Below, piece after piece: positions 10,089-20,092 of a stretch of DNA of 64,000 bases. The notes under the pieces are model-generated. The model did no database searches and had not been told where the DNA came from. It saw only the letters and a program-made list of their open reading frames with translations. Position numbers and translations under genes: made by a program. The first letter of the stretch is position 1. Every line of letters starts with the position of its first letter. This DNA is from Gammaproteobacteria bacterium (lineage in GTDB: Bacteria > Pseudomonadota > Gammaproteobacteria > Xanthomonadales > Wenzhouxiangellaceae), in NCBI GenBank assembly GCA_003567685.1, contig PWYW01000056.1:1-64000 (forward strand), read 5' to 3'.

Positions 10089-10709
10089 ATGCTTGAAGAG
10101 TATCTGAGTCTTTTTGTCCGCGCCGTGTTCGTCGAGAACATGGCGCTAGCCTTCTTCCTCGGAATGTGTACCTTCCTGGCCATTTCCAAGAAGGTGGAAA
10201 CGGCACTGGGGCTGGGCATTGCCGTGGTGGTCGTGCTGACCATTACCGTGCCCATCAACAACCTGGTACTGAACAACTTTCTCGATGAAGGCGCGCTCGC
10301 CTGGACCGGCATTGCCGCCCTCGAGAACGTCGACCTGCGCTTCCTCGGCCTGATGTGCTACATCGGCCTGATTGCCGCGCTGGTGCAAATCTTGGAAATG
10401 GTTCTGGACAAGCACGTTCCTTCGCTATACAACGCGCTGGGCGTCTTCCTGCCACTGATTACGGTGAACTGCGCCATCCTCGGCGCCAGCCTGTTCATGG
10501 TCGAGCGTAACTACGATTTTGGCGAATCCGTGGTGTTCGGCTTCGGTTCCGGCGTGGGCTGGGCACTGGCCCTGGTTCTGCTGGCAGGCATTCGTGAAAA
10601 ACTCAAGTACAGCGACGTGCCGCACGGCCTGCGCGGTCTTGGAATTGTGTTCACGATCACTGGACTAATGTCCTTGGGCTTCATGTCATTTGCCGGGGTG
10701 CAACTATGA
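10089..10709 (+). CDS. nqrE: Na+-NQR subunit E
   Basis: [33 protein letters not shown]; operon position. Confidence 0.96.
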   Translation: MLEEYLSLFVRAVFVENMALAFFLGMCTFLAISKKVETALGLGIAVVVVLTITVPINNLVLNNFLDEGALAWTGIAALENVDLRFLGLMCYIGLIAALVQILEMVLDKHVPSLYNALGVFLPLITVNCAILGASLFMVERNYDFGESVVFGFGSGVGWALALVLLAGIREKLKYSDVPHGLRGLGIVFTITGLMSLGFMSFAGVQL

Positions 10710-11941
10710 TGGGATTTGAGATTGCGGCCGGTGTCGTCATGTTCACCGGCACCGTTCTGGTTCTGGTCGCGATGATCCTGGCGGCTCGCTCGAAGCTGGT
10801 CAGCAGCGGCGATGTCGTCATTGACGTCAACGACGATCCGGAAAAGCAGATCAAGACGCCGGCCGGCAGCAAGCTGCTCGGCACGCTGGCTGATCAGGGC
10901 ATTTTCCTGTCGTCGGCCTGTGGTGGCGGCGGTACCTGCGGCCAGTGCCTGTGCAAGGTACTGGAAGGCGGTGGTGAGGCGCTGCCGACCGAGCGCGAAA
11001 AGCTGAGCCGCGGCGAAATTCGCGAAGGCTATCGCTTGTCCTGCCAGGTCAACGTCAAGCAGGACATGAAAATCGAAGTGCCCGAGGAGTTCTTCGGCGT
11101 CAAGAAAATCGAGTGCACCGTGCTGTCGAACGACAACGTGGCCACCTTCATCAAGGAACTGGTGCTCAAGCTGCCCGAGGATCTGGACGTTGAGTTCCGC
11201 GCCGGCGGCTTCATGCAGTTCGCCATTCCGAAGTTCAAGGCCGAGTTCCGCAACTTCGAGATCGAAGACCAGTATCGCGGTGACTGGGACCACTTCAGCC
11301 TGTTCGATCTGAAGCTGGACAACCCGGAAGACGAAACCGTGCGCGCCTACTCGATGGCCAACTACCCGGAAGAGAAAGGCTTGCTGAAGTTCAACATCCG
11401 CATCGCCACCCCGCCTCCGGGCAAGAGCGATGCACCTCCGGGCGTGGCCTCGACTTTCCTGTTCAATCTGAAGCCGGGCGACCAGGTCACCGTGTTCGGG
11501 CCCTTCGGCGAATTCTTTGCCAAGGACACCGAAAACGAAATGGTCTTCATCGGCGGTGGTGCCGGCATGGCGCCGCTGCGTTCGCACATCTTCGACCAGC
11601 TGCTGCGCCTGAACTCCAAGCGCAAGATCACCTTCTGGTACGGCGCCCGCTCGCTGCGTGAAGCGTTCTACGTGGAAGAGTTCAACGAGCTGGCCGAGAA
11701 GTTCGACAACTTCACCTGGCACCTGGCGCTGTCTGATCCGCTGCCGGAAGATAACTGGGAAGGCTATACCGGTTTCATCCACCAGGTGGCGCTGGATAAC
11801 TACCTGAAAGACCACCCGGCACCTGAAGACTGCGAGTACTACCTGTGCGGTCCACCGATGATGAACTCCGCCGTCCTCAAGATGCTGGATGATCTTGGGG
11901 TGGAACCGGAGAACATTCTGCTGGATGACTTCGGTGGCTAA
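10706..11941 (+). CDS. nqrF: Na+-NQR subunit F
   Basis: 2Fe-2S motif [16 protein letters not shown] domains; C-terminal LDDFGG. Confidence 0.97.
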   Translation: MMGFEIAAGVVMFTGTVLVLVAMILAARSKLVSSGDVVIDVNDDPEKQIKTPAGSKLLGTLADQGIFLSSACGGGGTCGQCLCKVLEGGGEALPTEREKLSRGEIREGYRLSCQVNVKQDMKIEVPEEFFGVKKIECTVLSNDNVATFIKELVLKLPEDLDVEFRAGGFMQFAIPKFKAEFRNFEIEDQYRGDWDHFSLFDLKLDNPEDETVRAYSMANYPEEKGLLKFNIRIATPPPGKSDAPPGVASTFLFNLKPGDQVTVFGPFGEFFAKDTENEMVFIGGGAGMAPLRSHIFDQLLRLNSKRKITFWYGARSLREAFYVEEFNELAEKFDNFTWHLALSDPLPEDNWEGYTGFIHQVALDNYLKDHPAPEDCEYYLCGPPMMNSAVLKMLDDLGVEPENILLDDFGG

Positions 11942-12983
11942 GCGCCTCCCCTTCCAACAGCGGCCCACCGGGCCGCTGTTTGCTATCGGCTTGCTGGTTC
12001 TGGCGCTGGTGCTGGCTGCCTGCAGCCGTGAGCCGGGCTCGATCACGCTGACCGGATCGACCATGGGCACCTACTGGAACGCCCAGATCGCAGCCGTGCC
12101 GCCCGGGCTGAGGGTGACCGATCTTCGGCGCGACATCGAGCGTCAGCTCGAACGCGTCAACGACGAGATGAGCACCTGGCAGGAAGACTCGATCATCAGC
12201 CAGTTCAACCGCGCCGAGGCCGGCGAGCAGTTCACCCTGCCGGCCAGCTTTGCCTACGTGCTGGGCAAGGCGCTGGACATTGCCGAACAAACCGACGGCG
12301 CTTTTGATCCAACCGTCGGCCCACTGGTCAACCTGTGGGGCTTTGGCCCGGAGCGACGGGCCGACGAACCGCCGGCACCCGCCGCCATTGCCGACGCGCT
12401 GGACCGGGTCGGCTGGCAGCGAGTGGATTTCGATCGCGAAACCCGCGTCCTGACCCAGACCGGTGGCGTGTATCTGGACCTGTCCGGCATCGCCAAGGGA
12501 TACGGCGTCGACCGGATATCCGAGCTGCTGCTGTCGCGCGGCGTTCGCGGTTTCCTGGTGGACATCGGTGGCGACATTCGCACCCATGGTGTTCGCGGGG
12601 ATCGCCGCCCGTGGCGAGTCGCGGTCGAGCGACCGATGGCCGGTGAACGCAGTATTCAAACCATCGTCGAACCCGGTGATGCGGCCATGGTGACCTCGGG
12701 CACCTACCGGCAGTTCTTCGAGGCCGATGGCCAGCGTTTCTCGCATACCATCGACCCGCGCACCGGCTACCCGGTGGCGCACCAGGTGGTCTCGGTCACC
12801 GTGATTGCCGAAAACGCCACGCTGGCCGATGCACTGGCCACCGGGCTGGGCGTGCCCGGCCCGGAAGATGCGCTGGCCATTGCCAAAATGCACGACTATG
12901 CCGTGCTATGGTTGCTGTACGTTGATGGCGAAGTCATCGAGCAGTACTCGGATGCCTTCGCCCCGTTTCTGGACCAGGAGTAA
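11925..12983 (+). CDS. apbE: FAD:protein FMN transferase (lipoprotein)
   Basis: LVLAAC lipobox; [33 protein letters not shown]; overlaps the nqrF end. Confidence 0.94.
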   Translation: MTSVAKRLPFQQRPTGPLFAIGLLVLALVLAACSREPGSITLTGSTMGTYWNAQIAAVPPGLRVTDLRRDIERQLERVNDEMSTWQEDSIISQFNRAEAGEQFTLPASFAYVLGKALDIAEQTDGAFDPTVGPLVNLWGFGPERRADEPPAPAAIADALDRVGWQRVDFDRETRVLTQTGGVYLDLSGIAKGYGVDRISELLLSRGVRGFLVDIGGDIRTHGVRGDRRPWRVAVERPMAGERSIQTIVEPGDAAMVTSGTYRQFFEADGQRFSHTIDPRTGYPVAHQVVSVTVIAENATLADALATGLGVPGPEDALAIAKMHDYAVLWLLYVDGEVIEQYSDAFAPFLDQE

Positions 12984-12986
12984 ACC

Positions 12987-13199
12987 ATGAGCCTGATGGA
13001 CATTCTTCCGCTGGCGCTGATCAGTGCCGCCATCCTTTTTGTTGCGGTTGTAGCCATGGCCATTGGCGCCCTGTCCGGTCGCAAGCCCATTTCGGGCTCC
13101 TGCGGCGGCATTGCCAGCAAAGGCTGCCCCTGTGGCAAATCGGCCGGCGAGCGCTGCGGTGATGAAGACCCGGCCACCCTGCCGGTGATGAACAAGTAG
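12987..13199 (+). CDS. nqrM: Na+-NQR maturation protein NqrM
   Basis: 70 aa, N-terminal TM then GRKPISGSCGGIASKGCPCGKSAGERCGD four-Cys region, directly after apbE. Confidence 0.88.
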   Translation: MSLMDILPLALISAAILFVAVVAMAIGALSGRKPISGSCGGIASKGCPCGKSAGERCGDEDPATLPVMNK

Positions 13200-13221
13200 C
13201 GCCGCTCGACACAGCCTATTG

Positions 13222-13249
13222 AAAAAGCCCGGCATTGCCGGGCTTTTTT
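13222..13249. terminator. bidirectional terminator between nqrM and ppc
   Basis: AAAAAGCCCGGCATTGCCGGGCTTTTTT. Confidence 0.9.
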
Positions 13250-13272
13250 GTGTCCAGGGTGCTGCGGAACGA

Positions 13273-15963
13273 TTAGCCGGTGTTCTGCAGGCCCTGGGCA
13301 ATTCCATGGACGGTCGCCACCAACGCCTGCTCGAGTCGGCTGTCTGCGCGATCACCGGCCCGCCAGCGCGCCAGCAGATCAACCTGGGCCAGGCTCATCG
13401 GATCGATATAGGGGTTTCTGAGCAGAATGGATCGCTTGAGATTCGGATCCTGGTCCAGCAATGCATCCTGACCCTTGAGCTGGCAAATCATTACCTCGGT
13501 GCGGTTGTACTCGGTCTGGATACGGTCAAAGTACTTTTCGCCCAGCGGGCCGGCCAGATCGGCGTAACGGCGAGCAATGCGCAGGTCGGCCTTGGCCATC
13601 GCCATTTCGGCATCTTCGAGCAGGTTCGACAGGAACAGCCAGTCGCGAGCCATGGTCTTGAGCGCGTCTTCGCCGATTTGATCGGCCAGCGCGGCCAGGC
13701 CCGAGCCCAGCCCGAACCAACCCGGCAGGGCGTGCCGGCTCTGGCCCCAGGCGAACACCCAGGGAATGGCCCGCAGGCCGGAAATGCCGGTCTTTTGCGC
13801 CCGAGAGGCCGGCCGCGAACCCATCCGCATGCGCTGGATCACGTCAATCGGCGTGGCATGCATGAAGTAGTCGGCAAAATCGTCTTCGCCGTAAACCAGC
13901 TCCCGGTAGGCCTGGCGCGAGGCATCCGCCAGAGCGGCCATCGACTCATGCCAATCCGAGCGGTCGGCACGGCCGGCGTCGCGGTCGAGCCCTGCCTTGA
14001 TGACCGCCCCCGCGCTCTGCTCCAGATTGCGGACTGCGATCGCACGCAGGGCGAATTTGCGGTGAATGACCTCGCCCTGCTCGGTGGTGCGCAAGTGGCC
14101 GGCCACGGACCCGGCCGGCGCCGCCAGCACGGCGCGATGGGTCTTGCCACCGCCGCGCCCGACCGTGCCACCGCGGCCGTGGAAGAACACCACGCGCAGC
14201 GACTCGGACTGGAACAGCGCGACCAGCTTGCGCTGGGCATCCTGCAGCGACCAGCGCGAGGCCACCATGCCGCCGTCCTTGTTGCTGTCGGAATAGCCCA
14301 GCATGATCATTTGCCGGTCGGCCCGCTGGGCCAGTCGGTCGCGCCAGGCTGGCAGGGCCACCAGGCCTTTCATGACGCCCACGGCAGCCTCCAGGTCGCC
14401 GACCGTCTCGAACAGCGGCACCAGGTCCAGCCGGTCATCACGGATACCGGCCTGACGGGCCATGAACCAGGCGGCCAGCACGTCATCGGCGTTTCGACTC
14501 ATGCTGACGATCAAGGTCGAGATGGCGCCTGACCCAAAACGGTCGTGCGCGGTGGCGGCTGCCTTGAGCAGACGGAAGACCGGATGGTCGTCGTCCTTCG
14601 CTTCCGAGGCGCGGCCAAGCTCATCCAGCAGCGCGTCCTCGCGCTCTTCAACCGGCCGCGAGGTCCAGTCCGGATCATCAAGCTGGCGGGCCACGGCCTC
14701 GTGCAGATCGCCCGAGTCGATTCGCAAATCCAGCGCGGCCATGTGGAAGCCAAAGATGTCGACACGTCGGCGCAGACGCTCAACCGGAAACAAACCGGCC
14801 TGTTGTCCAAGATGCTCGCGCAGACTGGCTTCCACCAATTCAAGATCGCCGCGCAGCTCAGAGGCGTCACCGTAGCCTGCCGATTCGTCGTTCAGCGTCG
14901 CCGCCAGACGGGCATCGACCAGGTAGAAAAACACCCGATATGGCATGTCGGCATGGCGCGACGGCACGGCGGACAGCACCTTGGGCAGCAAGCTGGCGTA
15001 TTCATGGATGCGTGCCCGCAGCCCACCGCTGACGCCAGCCAGGCCCTCGGTCTGGCTAAGCAGGCGGTTCAGGCGTGTGATCTCGCGTCGATAGTTGCCA
15101 ATCACCTGCCGGCGTTGCTCGGCCAGGGTATCCAGCACCGTGTCCGGCCCCACGTTGGGATTGCCGTCCATATCCCCGCCCACCCAGGAGCCAAACCGCA
15201 GCAGGGTCGGCAAATCGCCGGCGTCGAGGCGGACACCAAACACCTGGCGCGCGGCCTCGGCCAGGTTCTCATGAAAGACCGGGGCGACCCGATAGAGCAC
15301 ATTGGCCAGGTAGAAGTGCGCGTGCTCGGCCTCGTCGGCCACGGTCGGCCGGGCGTGAGACTGCTCGGCGGTTTGCCAGGCAATCGTCATTTCCATGCGC
15401 ACCCGGTCAATCAGGCGCTGAGCCTCCTGAGGCGGCATTGACGGATCCAGTCGCTGGACCAGGTAACGGGCCATGCGCTGCTCTTTTTCCAGGATCGACC
15501 GGCGCGTCGCCTCGGTTGGGTGCGCGGTGAACACCGGTTCAATCATCAGCTCGGGCAGGAAGCCGGCAATATCCTCCCAGGACAGGCCGGCGTCCTTGAG
15601 CGAGGCCAGGGCATCGGCCAGGCTGTCGGGCTGGAAGCCCTTCTCTTCTGACTGGTAATCGCGACGGCGGCGAATGCGGTGAATCTGCTCGGCCAGGTTG
15701 ACCATCCGGAACCAACTGGCAAAGGCCCGGGCAAAGGCCGAGGCATCGGCCGGATCCTCGAACTGGCACAGCGGCTGAAGCGCCGAGGTCGGGGCCTCAC
15801 CAGCGCGCCGCTCGATCGCCGTCTGCCGGGCCTCTTCCACCCGGTTGAACAGGCGCTCGCCGCACTGCTCGCGCAGCAGCTCACCCACCAAGCCGCCCAG
15901 CAGGCTGACGTCGTCTCGCAGCGCTTCGTGCTGCGGCGGAAAATCGATTCGTTCGCGTTTCAT
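13273..15963 (-). CDS. ppc: phosphoenolpyruvate carboxylase
   Basis: 896 aa; VFTAHPTEATRR, GWVGGDMDGNPNV-like region, FHGRGGTVGRGGG, C-terminal QNTG. Confidence 0.97.
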   Translation of the reverse strand: MKRERIDFPPQHEALRDDVSLLGGLVGELLREQCGERLFNRVEEARQTAIERRAGEAPTSALQPLCQFEDPADASAFARAFASWFRMVNLAEQIHRIRRRRDYQSEEKGFQPDSLADALASLKDAGLSWEDIAGFLPELMIEPVFTAHPTEATRRSILEKEQRMARYLVQRLDPSMPPQEAQRLIDRVRMEMTIAWQTAEQSHARPTVADEAEHAHFYLANVLYRVAPVFHENLAEAARQVFGVRLDAGDLPTLLRFGSWVGGDMDGNPNVGPDTVLDTLAEQRRQVIGNYRREITRLNRLLSQTEGLAGVSGGLRARIHEYASLLPKVLSAVPSRHADMPYRVFFYLVDARLAATLNDESAGYGDASELRGDLELVEASLREHLGQQAGLFPVERLRRRVDIFGFHMAALDLRIDSGDLHEAVARQLDDPDWTSRPVEEREDALLDELGRASEAKDDDHPVFRLLKAAATAHDRFGSGAISTLIVSMSRNADDVLAAWFMARQAGIRDDRLDLVPLFETVGDLEAAVGVMKGLVALPAWRDRLAQRADRQMIMLGYSDSNKDGGMVASRWSLQDAQRKLVALFQSESLRVVFFHGRGGTVGRGGGKTHRAVLAAPAGSVAGHLRTTEQGEVIHRKFALRAIAVRNLEQSAGAVIKAGLDRDAGRADRSDWHESMAALADASRQAYRELVYGEDDFADYFMHATPIDVIQRMRMGSRPASRAQKTGISGLRAIPWVFAWGQSRHALPGWFGLGSGLAALADQIGEDALKTMARDWLFLSNLLEDAEMAMAKADLRIARRYADLAGPLGEKYFDRIQTEYNRTEVMICQLKGQDALLDQDPNLKRSILLRNPYIDPMSLAQVDLLARWRAGDRADSRLEQALVATVHGIAQGLQNTG

Positions 15964-16146
15964 GGTCGTGCCCGGAATGACAAGTGTCTATGTTACCGCC
16001 TGCCAGGTCGAAGGCCCGCGTGAAGCACGCCGGGAAACCAAAAAACCCTCCTTGCTTACGTCGATACGTCAATGATTGTGCTGTCTGCTTGCATTATGGA
16101 CCTGGCTTAAAGAACTATTGCCCGTCGAGGGCTCTGAGCATCCGGT

Positions 16147-16340
16147 GGCGCCAGGTGCTTCGGGCCGACCGTGGCGTTCGGCTTGGGTGCCAGGTGCAGG
16201 CTCACGAGAGCTGGGCGACCTCGAGATCACACTGTCATAGCTGACGGATTCACGACCTCCTTGAGCACCAATCAAACGGATGGATGCTGAGCGTTACCGG
16301 GAAGCGTCCGCGCCCCGGCCGGCCCGAAGCACCTAACGCC
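16147..16340. ncRNA. candidate structured RNA or DNA element (strand and function unknown)
   Basis: 30-nt arms 16147-16176 and 16311-16340 pair at 26/30 positions; two perfect 4-bp tetraloop hairpins inside (GCTC-acga-GAGC, GTCA-tagc-TGAC); no credible ORF. Confidence 0.4.
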
Positions 16341-16676
16341 CCCTGATGCAGCAGGCTGAAAGATCGCAGGGGGTTGAAACCGCCTTTTCCTCATAACCAT
16401 CAGCGGGGAGTGGTGTTGGCTGATGGCGAGCGCTGGTGCGCGGCGGCGAGCACGCAGTTTCAGCCGCTTCAGGCGCCCGGGACCCGACCAAAAACCAATG
16501 AAAATTCAATGGCCGTGATGGTACTCATTGGCAGCCAAGCTCCCTTGAATTCGCAGAATCGACACCGCCGGATAGCGCCAGCGATCGCCAGCAGCCGGCA
16601 CCTCTCGCCGCCAGCCCCCACCACTCACCGCACCCGAAACGATGTCATGGTCACCGCCGTAATCAGAAAAACCACT

Positions 16677-16750
16677 TGAACGCAGCAACACAGAGGATTC
16701 ATTTGATCCAATCTCCCCCTTCGATTCTTTGCGTCTTTGCGTTTCAGGCT
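16677..16750. repeat. degenerate inverted-repeat element, family A (CGCAAAGACGCAAAG)
   Basis: ttgaacgcagcaacacagaggatt versus the reverse complement of gattctttgcgtctttgcgtttca. Confidence 0.55.
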
Positions 16751-16848
16751 CATTTTGTTTTCAATCGCAAGCTGAAAACCGGATTGACCCACTCGGCATT
16801 TCCTTGGGACCACCGGCAACACGGCAGAAGTCGAGTTACCATCAAACA

Positions 16849-17277
16849 ATGACCAACCCCTCTGAACGCTCGCCATGGCTGCCGCCAGAAGCCGAACTGA
16901 GCGAAAAATTCGTGCTGGCTGGCGGACCGGGCGGGCAGCACGTCAACCGGACCGAAAGCGCTGTGCAGCTTCGCTTCGATGCGGCCAACTCGGATTTCTT
17001 GAGCGAGCCCGTCCGCCAACGCCTGATTCGATTGGCCGGCCAGCGCGCCGATAACCAGGGCGTGATATTGATCGAGGCTCGCAGCCATCGCAGCCAGCAT
17101 CGCAACCGAGAGGACGCGCGTCAACGCCTGGCCAAGCTGATTGAACAGGCCCACCGCAAGCCTCGCAAACGCATCCCCACCAAGCCCAGCCGCTCGGCCA
17201 AGAAAAAACGCCTGGAGGGCAAGCGTCAGCGCAGCCGCATCAAGCAGGCGCGCGGCAAGCCGGGGCTTTCGGACTGA
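16849..17277 (+). CDS. arfB: alternative ribosome-rescue factor ArfB / peptidyl-tRNA hydrolase
   Basis: FVLAGGPGGQHVNRTESAVQLRF (GGQ motif) plus basic C-terminal tail. Confidence 0.93.
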   Translation: MTNPSERSPWLPPEAELSEKFVLAGGPGGQHVNRTESAVQLRFDAANSDFLSEPVRQRLIRLAGQRADNQGVILIEARSHRSQHRNREDARQRLAKLIEQAHRKPRKRIPTKPSRSAKKKRLEGKRQRSRIKQARGKPGLSD

Positions 17278-17356
17278 CGCTGCCTCCCGCTCCCTGATAA
17301 GGCATTACAGCGAGGTGCTATGCTCGGGAATTCGTTCAATCGAGGGAAGCATCACC

Positions 17357-19252
17357 ATGACCAGCACCACCCTGCTACGCCGACTGTGGCCGGCCGGCCT
17401 GATCGCCCTGGCCGGTTTCCTGTCAGCCCCCGTTTCGGCCATCGAAACCAACAAGCCTGTGCTGCTGGGCAAACATTGGGTTGCCATCACCGGCAAGCCG
17501 CAAGGAGCCACGGCGGGCGCCAAGATGTTCATGCAGGGCGGCAATGCGGTCGATTCGGCTGCGGCCATGCTGGCTGTCACCTCAACGATGTGGGACGTGC
17601 TCGGCTGGGGTGGTGAAACCCAGGCGCTGATCTACAACCCCAACACCGGCGAAGTATTGGGCATCAACGGCCTTGGGGTTGCCCCGACCGGCGCCACGCC
17701 CGAGTTTTTCCGCGACCGGGGCATGCTCTACCCGCCCGAGTTTGGCCCGCTGGCCGCCACCACCCCCGGTACGCCTGGCGCCTTGATGATGATGGTGGCC
17801 GAGTATGGCCGGCTGAGCCTGGCCGACGTGCTGGCACCGGCCATCCAGATGGCCGAGGGCTACCCGATCGAGGCCTCGCAGTCGGCCAATATCGAGCGCC
17901 GACGCGAAATTCTTGAGCAGTGGTCCTATTCGCGCAACGTTTTCCTGCCGCACCTGGATGCCGACAACCCCGACCAGCGGGCCGCCCCGGCGCCGGGCGA
18001 GATTTTCCGCCAGCCCGATCTCAAGGCCACGCTGGAAAAACTGGTCGAGACCGAGGCCGAAGCGCTGGCCAACGGCGCCAGCCGCCGCGAAGCCATCTAT
18101 GCCGCCTACGATCGCTTTTACCGCGGCGATATCGCCGAGGAAATGATCCGCGCCATGCAGGAATACGGCGGCATCATGACCGAACAAGACCTCGACCGCT
18201 GGGAAGTGCTGGTCGAAGAGCCCGTGACCGTCAACTATCGCGGCATCGATGTCTACAAGCTGACCACCTGGACCCAGGGGCCGGCCATGCTGCAGGCCTT
18301 GAACATTCTGGAAGGCTTCGACCTTCAGGCGATGGGCTACAACTCAACCCGCTATGTCCATGCCCTGGCCCAGGCAATCAACCTGGCCTTCGCCGACCGG
18401 GATTTCTACTACGGCGACCCCTACTTCCCGCCGGAAGAGCCTATCGAGGGCCTGCTTTCCAAGGAATATGCTGCCCAACGCCGCGAGCTGATCAACTTCG
18501 ACGGCATCATTGAGGAAGTCCGCCCCGGTGACCCCTACCCCTTCCAGGGCGAGACCAATCCGTTTGCCGAATTGCTCGAGGCCTGGACGCCCAAGCCACC
18601 CGACGCCGAAGCGCTGGGCGTGGACGGCTTCCAGGTCAACGTAATGAGCCAGCGCGAGGGCTTCCTGGCCGGAACCACCTCCATCCAGGCCGCCGATGCT
18701 GACGGCTGGGGGGTCTCTGTAACGCCGTCCGGCGGCTGGATTCCGGCCTTCATCGCCGGCAGCACCGGCATTGGCATGAGCCAGCGGATGCAAAGCTTCG
18801 TGCTTGACGAGGCGATCAATCCCTTCAACGTGGTTGAACCGGGCAAACGGCCGCGCGTGACCCTCACCCCTACACTGGCCCTGCAAGACGGCAAGCCGCT
18901 GGCCGCATTCTCCGTTCAGGGCGGTGATTCGCAGGATCAAAACCTGCTGCAGTTTTTCCTGAACATGGTTGAGTGGGGCATGACTCCTCAGCAGGCCGCC
19001 GACGGGCGCGGCAATATCATCAGCTACAACATGCAAAGCTCGTTCGGTGCCCACCAGGCCGAGCCCAACCGCATCGAGGTAACGCCGCTGGTTTCCAGCT
19101 ACAGCGTGTCGGAGCTGCGCGCCATGGGCTATCACGTGGACGTGGTCGAGCGCACCTACAACCCGACCACGGCGATCTGGATCGACCACGAGCACGGTGC
19201 CATGCACGGGGCCGCCAGCGATTACGGTGACGACTGGGGCGTGGCCTGGTAA
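17357..19252 (+). CDS. gamma-glutamyltransferase family protein
   Basis: Signal peptide; GGNAVDSAAAMLAV; GTTSIQAADADGWGVSVT (candidate autoprocessing Thr); GIGMSQRMQSF; KRPRVTLTPTL. Confidence 0.9.
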   Translation: MTSTTLLRRLWPAGLIALAGFLSAPVSAIETNKPVLLGKHWVAITGKPQGATAGAKMFMQGGNAVDSAAAMLAVTSTMWDVLGWGGETQALIYNPNTGEVLGINGLGVAPTGATPEFFRDRGMLYPPEFGPLAATTPGTPGALMMMVAEYGRLSLADVLAPAIQMAEGYPIEASQSANIERRREILEQWSYSRNVFLPHLDADNPDQRAAPAPGEIFRQPDLKATLEKLVETEAEALANGASRREAIYAAYDRFYRGDIAEEMIRAMQEYGGIMTEQDLDRWEVLVEEPVTVNYRGIDVYKLTTWTQGPAMLQALNILEGFDLQAMGYNSTRYVHALAQAINLAFADRDFYYGDPYFPPEEPIEGLLSKEYAAQRRELINFDGIIEEVRPGDPYPFQGETNPFAELLEAWTPKPPDAEALGVDGFQVNVMSQREGFLAGTTSIQAADADGWGVSVTPSGGWIPAFIAGSTGIGMSQRMQSFVLDEAINPFNVVEPGKRPRVTLTPTLALQDGKPLAAFSVQGGDSQDQNLLQFFLNMVEWGMTPQQAADGRGNIISYNMQSSFGAHQAEPNRIEVTPLVSSYSVSELRAMGYHVDVVERTYNPTTAIWIDHEHGAMHGAASDYGDDWGVAW

Positions 19253-19285
19253 AGACCTTGGTAGGAATCCAGCTCGGGGCCGTGC

Positions 19286-20074
19286 TCAGGCCCCGGGCAG
19301 TCGGATCATGCCTTCCAGGTAGGTGACAGCCTGGCCGCGCAACACCACGCGCTCGCCCTGCAGCTCGCAGTCGACCTGACCACTGCGACGCGACAGCTGG
19401 CGGGCGGCCAGCCGCGTCTTGCCCAGACGCTCGGCCCAGTAAGGGGCAAGCTGGCAGTGGGCCGAGCCGGTTACCGGGTCTTCGTTCACGTCCAGCGCGG
19501 GATAGAAGCAGCGACTGACGAAGTCGTCGTCACTGCCGGGCGCAGTAACAATCACGCCGCGCCGGTCCAGCCGCGCCAGGCGGGCGAAGTCAGGCCGCAG
19601 CCCGGCCACCGTATCGGCCGAGTCCAGCACCACCAGGTAATCGGTACCGGCCAGTATCGTTTCGGGCAACACGCCCAGGCCAGGCTCGAGGTCAGCCTGC
19701 GCGACCACCGGCACCGAGGCCACGGCCGGAAAATCCATCGCCAGCAGACCATCCGCTTGCCGCACCACCAGCGGCCCGCTGTTGCTGGCAAAGCGCAGCT
19801 GCGGCGCCGACCACCCGAGGTGCTCAAACAGGACGTGGGCGGCCGCCAGCGTGGCATGGCCGCACAAATCCACTTCTGCCCTGGGCGTAAACCAGCGCAA
19901 TCGAAAGCCGTCGTCAGCAGGCACGAAGAACGCGGTCTCGGACAAGTTATTCTCGGCTGCGATGGCCTGTAGCAAGCCATCACTCAGCCAGGCCTCCAGC
20001 GGCACCACCGCCGCCGGATTGCCCTCAAACACCGCCGAGGCAAACGCATCCACCTGAAAAATCTTCAATTTCAT
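19286..20074 (-). CDS. PhzF family isomerase/epimerase
   Basis: FQVDAFASAVFEGNPAAVVPL; NNLSETAFF; LCGHATLAAAHV; DPVTGSAHCQLAPYW. Confidence 0.94.
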   Translation of the reverse strand: MKLKIFQVDAFASAVFEGNPAAVVPLEAWLSDGLLQAIAAENNLSETAFFVPADDGFRLRWFTPRAEVDLCGHATLAAAHVLFEHLGWSAPQLRFASNSGPLVVRQADGLLAMDFPAVASVPVVAQADLEPGLGVLPETILAGTDYLVVLDSADTVAGLRPDFARLARLDRRGVIVTAPGSDDDFVSRCFYPALDVNEDPVTGSAHCQLAPYWAERLGKTRLAARQLSRRSGQVDCELQGERVVLRGQAVTYLEGMIRLPGA

Positions 20075-20092
20075 CGTTCAAATCCGGTTCTG

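Noticed and set aside
10511-12070. 519-aa minus-strand ORF across nqrE/nqrF
   Set aside because: Antisense shadow ORF; no recognisable domain and it overlaps confident genes.
13219-14532. 437-aa + strand ORF antisense to ppc
   Set aside because: Shadow ORF; starts inside the nqrM/ppc terminator.
16147-16340. Firm call of 6S RNA, tmRNA or SRP RNA for the structured element
   Set aside because: Size and closing stem fit 6S, but conserved 6S motifs, the tmRNA tag/tRNA-like ends and the SRP GGAA tetraloop domain were not found.
16374-16679. 101-aa ORF in the ppc-arfB gap
   Set aside because: No recognisable motif, Pro/Thr/Arg-rich composition, no good RBS; treated as non-coding.
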